Below, piece by piece: positions 29,920-32,690 of a DNA stretch of 32,690 nt. The position numbers were made by a program, and so were the translations under genes. Position 1 is the first letter of the stretch, and each line of letters begins with the position of its first letter. This DNA comes from Phoronis australis (Eukaryota; Phoronida; Phoronidae). Location: contig NMRA01000117.1 in the NCBI GenBank assembly GCA_002633005.1, positions 631,653-664,342 on the forward strand, given 5' to 3'. The notes under the pieces were generated by a model, which made no database searches, was not told where the DNA came from, and saw only the letters and a program-made list of their open reading frames with translations.

Positions 29920-30397
29920 CTGAAAATAACAGATATCGTCAATTCACAACCACCATACAGATACGCAGATAATATGCCCCACGACAAGTAGATGGAAGGA
30001 AGCAACTCACACACGTTTTTTTGCAGTCAAGAACTGAGTGGAGGCAGGTTCAATAATGCATCTGGGGATATCACATTCAGAACACCAGATGACAATTCCG
30101 ACTTGTCTGTTTGCCTCCTGTTGTAATTTAAACGTGGTGGCAAATGCATAGAAATCACAAAACAAACCGAACAATTATGAATCAAAAGTAATAAATCTTG
30201 GAAAACTGTTAGCAAGTTTAAGTTTGAAGTCAACATGTCATGAACCTTGAAATGAATTTAGAGAGAAATATTGTCTGACTTTGATACTTGCAGTGGCGAC
30301 CTCGAGGCAACTTGTAATTTTTCCCAGGTCACCAAACGCAATCTGATGAAGTCGCTAAAGCAACCTGCAGGTCACCAAATCGAGCGCTGTTTTAATA

Positions 30398-30560
30398 TAC
30401 TATACTCGCGCGTTAACGTCCATGCCTGTGTAATCGCCCACCCCCGACTTTTGGTCAATTTTCAGTTTAAGCACCCACTGCTTGGGTAATCGCCCATCCC
30501 CTAATTTGTGCTAATTTCCATGTAAGCGCCCACCTCTTGGGTAATCGCCTATCCCCAACA
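30398..30560. repeat. ~56-bp tandem units of the gggtaatcgccca family
   Basis: gtaatcgccca-type units begin near 30430, 30486 and 30541 (spacing 56 and 55). Each has cttgggtaatcgcccat, an A/T-rich middle and taagcgcccac. The left edge cgcgttaacg matches the subterminal part of the MITE at 20015-20117. Confidence 0.8.
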
Positions 30561-31169
30561 TACCGCTTACAGAACTTGCACTTGAACTCGTGGTTTTGTT
30601 CACAGCTTTGCCTTGGGCTCAGACTTCTGTGTTTACGAAAACACGGCGTGCTTACACCTGCGTACAATTGTCTCGAAAAGTACGTTTTTCAGCAACCACA
30701 TTTTTTAAACTTAACAACTGATATTTTGTTAAATTAATACAGGTCTACTCCGTAAATTTTTATAGAAGTGTCACGAGTCTACTAAGAGATTAGGCATACG
30801 ACGTCTTTCGTCACCGACGTAGATTTGTCTAGGTGACAAGTTTTCGAATTACCTAGTCTAAATTTTTTTCGTATCAGACACCATTTCTGATGCTTTTTCG
30901 AGTTCAGTAGATGGGACTGGAAGGGTTCCAACTAAACACAGTCGTACGAACAACACTTACAATACAATGGCACTGGAAACGACATGTAGTCCTGTTCACT
31001 GATCTGAAATAGTGCTTGCTGATACGGTAAGTGGACTGCCGTTTGAGTTTCATAAAGCTCCGTGGTATGACATTTAGCAGCACGCTGTGGTTGTCGGGTC
31101 CCGCTGTTTGACCAAACTTACAAGTTCCGTGCTCGAATAACAACTTGCGAGCTTGCCCAGTTCGGCTAA

Positions 31170-31327
31170 AACTTGGACGTAAGCAGCCACTGCTTGGGTA
31201 ATTGGCCACCTCCAACTTTTTGCCAATTTTTCAGTTGAAGTGTCCACTACTTGGGTAATCGCCCACCCCCTTGTCTAAGGGTTTCCCAATTTAAGCGCCC
31301 AGGGCGTTAACCCGCGAATTTACGGTA
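31170..31327. mobile_element. Longer relative of the 103-bp MITE
   Basis: Its right edge, gggcgttaacccgcg-aatttacggta, matches the right end of the element at 20015-20117. Inside it has two ~57-bp cttgggtaat units like those at 30430-30555. No matching left terminal repeat was found, so it may be truncated. Confidence 0.65.
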
Positions 31328-31567
31328 ATAAAGAGTGTATTGGGGAGGATCAGAAGCTAAAGACGCCTGTGCGTACAGAGGGCCTGGGATGGCCACCATC
31401 TCTACTGCCAGTTGAGACGGTGGCACTGTCTACAAGGAGTGAACCGCAATAGATTTTTAAGGATATGTTTAAATTGTGTTGACTAAATAAATTGTCTCAA
31501 GAGATTGTAGCCTTGGCGCAAGGCTGCATACTAAATATACAGCTTTGCGCTTATGTTGGTAAAAAAT

Positions 31568-31588
31568 TGATCAGATAAAATCTGATCA
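31568..31588. other. Perfect 9-bp inverted repeat (hairpin)
   Basis: TGATCAGAT, AAA, ATCTGATCA. It has no poly-T tract or gene context and its role is unknown. Confidence 0.6.
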
Positions 31589-32207
31589 CAAAAGTGTCAT
31601 TAAAAACTACACTCTTCCTTGAGTAAACTTAGTTATTTACCAGTGTTGGAAAAATTAGCGTTTTGCCATTATTCTGCTGCTAAAATTGTGGTGAGAACTT
31701 TTGCGTGAGTCACGACAATACTGGATTTCAAAATGAGGACATACTTTTCTTTGTTACAAAAGGCAGAGCATTAAGCAAGAAAATGATTTTTATAAAATTG
31801 TTTTTATTTTAACAACTGTAATGGGCAAGGATGGCTTGGCAAGGTGAGTGTCTGTTGACTCCCAGATTTTGTATGCACCCCGCCAGTAATATGTTGTTAC
31901 AAGTTTCACGGCGAGGTGACAAGCAGAACTACCCGGGCTGTGTGCAATTTTGAAGGTCTGTAGGAGCTCAATATACACACTTCCACTGGTACCTAGGCAA
32001 TGACCATCGCCTCTGATGGCCCGAACCAGAGGCAATGCAGAGGCTATAGGCGCTCTGTACGCCGGAAGCTTTTCGGCGAATTATGCCTTGCACCGACTAA
32101 ACTATCAAAGTCACGTCGTTATAAATACCTTTTGTGCATAGAGGAACACCTTAGGAGGTTGTCGATGTGTTTAATTCCTTCCAACTCGAACAAATACTCC
32201 CATTATC

Positions 32208-32690
32208 AAACTTTTTCTTCGAGCAGTTCCTATTTCAGTTCCCAAAATCGTGAAATCAACATTTTCATTTTTTTAACCAGGCCGAAGGTCAGAATTTGCA
32301 GACCTACCGGCGAACTTTGAAAGCTGAAGTTCCCACCCTTCGCGTACGTGCTGCCGGGTGCCAACCGTGCGTTTGCCTTGTTGTTAAACATTGAAATGTC
32401 AAATATGTGTCATATCATCAGCATTTATTTTTATCAAATACAAACAATAATTCATTGAAATACAATCAGTTTCAAGTAACGCCAATTAAAGACAAGTATA
32501 AGTGGTGGCATTTTGGAAACGAACATTTGACTGACAAGACCGCAATGGCTCACCTTTGGCCTATTTAAAGATTGAGGTCATGAAGTCACATCACCTAGCG
32601 AGCGCGGTAAAAATTGGAGCGTGCGCAGTATAAAAATGGTGAGTTCACGATTTTGGGAACTGAAATAGGGACTGCTCGAAGAAAAAGTTT
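32208..32690. mobile_element. Inverted-repeat element, 53-bp arms
   Basis: 32208-32260 and 32638-32690 are reverse complements at 50 of 53 positions (aaactttttcttcgagcagt at the left, its complement at the extreme right). The 377-bp interior has no convincing coding frame. The right arm runs to the last base of the window, so the true ends and target duplication are not visible. It is probably a non-autonomous DNA transposon or fold-back element. Confidence 0.75.

Larger units (their letters stand above)
29920..32690. other. RNPS1 upstream region, repeats, no confirmed gene
   Basis: It should hold the RNPS1 first exon and promoter. Two phase-compatible candidates were seen. One is a short Met frame at 30712-30659 (minus) ending at donor gtgtaag. 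The other is an open frame near 30185-30020 (minus) ending at donor gtgagt but lacking a Met. Neither resembles a known RNPS1 N-terminus. The rest is repeats plus unassigned sequence. Confidence 0.4.

Noticed and set aside
30467-30667. Frame with CKFCKRYVGD resembling a zinc-finger start
   Set aside because: Only one C-x2-C pair and no following histidines. It is partly made of the ~56-bp repeat units.
32000-32320. 106-codon plus-strand frame near the right edge
   Set aside because: It runs into the left arm of the inverted-repeat element, is rich in low-complexity Ser/Tyr, and has no family resemblance.
1-32690. CRISPR arrays, tRNA or rRNA genes, bacterial operons
   Set aside because: The tandem repeats have no unique spacers, no tRNA-type A/B box pair or cloverleaf was found, and all genes are intron-containing animal genes.

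Overview
The window is AT-rich DNA from an invertebrate animal. Genes are split into short exons with GT-AG introns of 0.1 to 5 kb, there are no bacterial-style operons, and the proteins are metazoan: an APC/C ubiquitin E2, an exon-junction-complex SR protein, and a CARD/Death-domain adaptor. A single N at 20772 marks a draft-assembly join. The gene content and the expanded death-fold architecture suggest an invertebrate deuterostome (lancelet, hemichordate or echinoderm type), but a spiralian or cnidarian cannot be excluded from this sequence.

Layout. 1-2260: probable intron of a minus-strand gene whose first coding exon (18 codons) lies at 2261-2314, with diverged repeats. 2315-2619: short head-to-head promoter. 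2620-8721 (+): UBE2S orthologue, five exons, 198 aa. 8722-9436: tail-to-tail spacer carrying a 51-bp x4 tandem repeat. 9437-22643 (-): eight-exon gene for a 718-aa protein with the order CARD, acidic serine-rich spacer, Death domain, basic/proline linker, TRADD-N-like domain, C-terminal helical region. Every splice phase agrees. 22644-25837: no gene seen. 25838-29919 (-): RNPS1 orthologue, five exons found, extreme N-terminus unresolved. 29920-32690: repeats related to a small inverted-repeat element family, and an inverted-repeat pair that closes exactly at the window edge.

Intron 1 of the CARD/Death gene holds nearly all the recognisable mobile DNA. There is a decayed Ty3/gypsy-type integrase with a 192-bp LTR, a copia-type LTR plus gag start, and a second copy of the gypsy 3' end, LTR and downstream flank. 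The two copies meet at the single N and look like two haplotypes joined in tandem. One copy carries a copia-type element and a 103-bp MITE that the other lacks.

The three main genes do not form a pathway. UBE2S builds K11-linked ubiquitin chains in mitosis, RNPS1 works in splicing and mRNA surveillance, and the middle gene looks like an innate-immunity or apoptosis adaptor. That adaptor, which combines three signalling modules with an unrecognised C-terminal region ending in a cationic amphipathic helix, is the most interesting element here.
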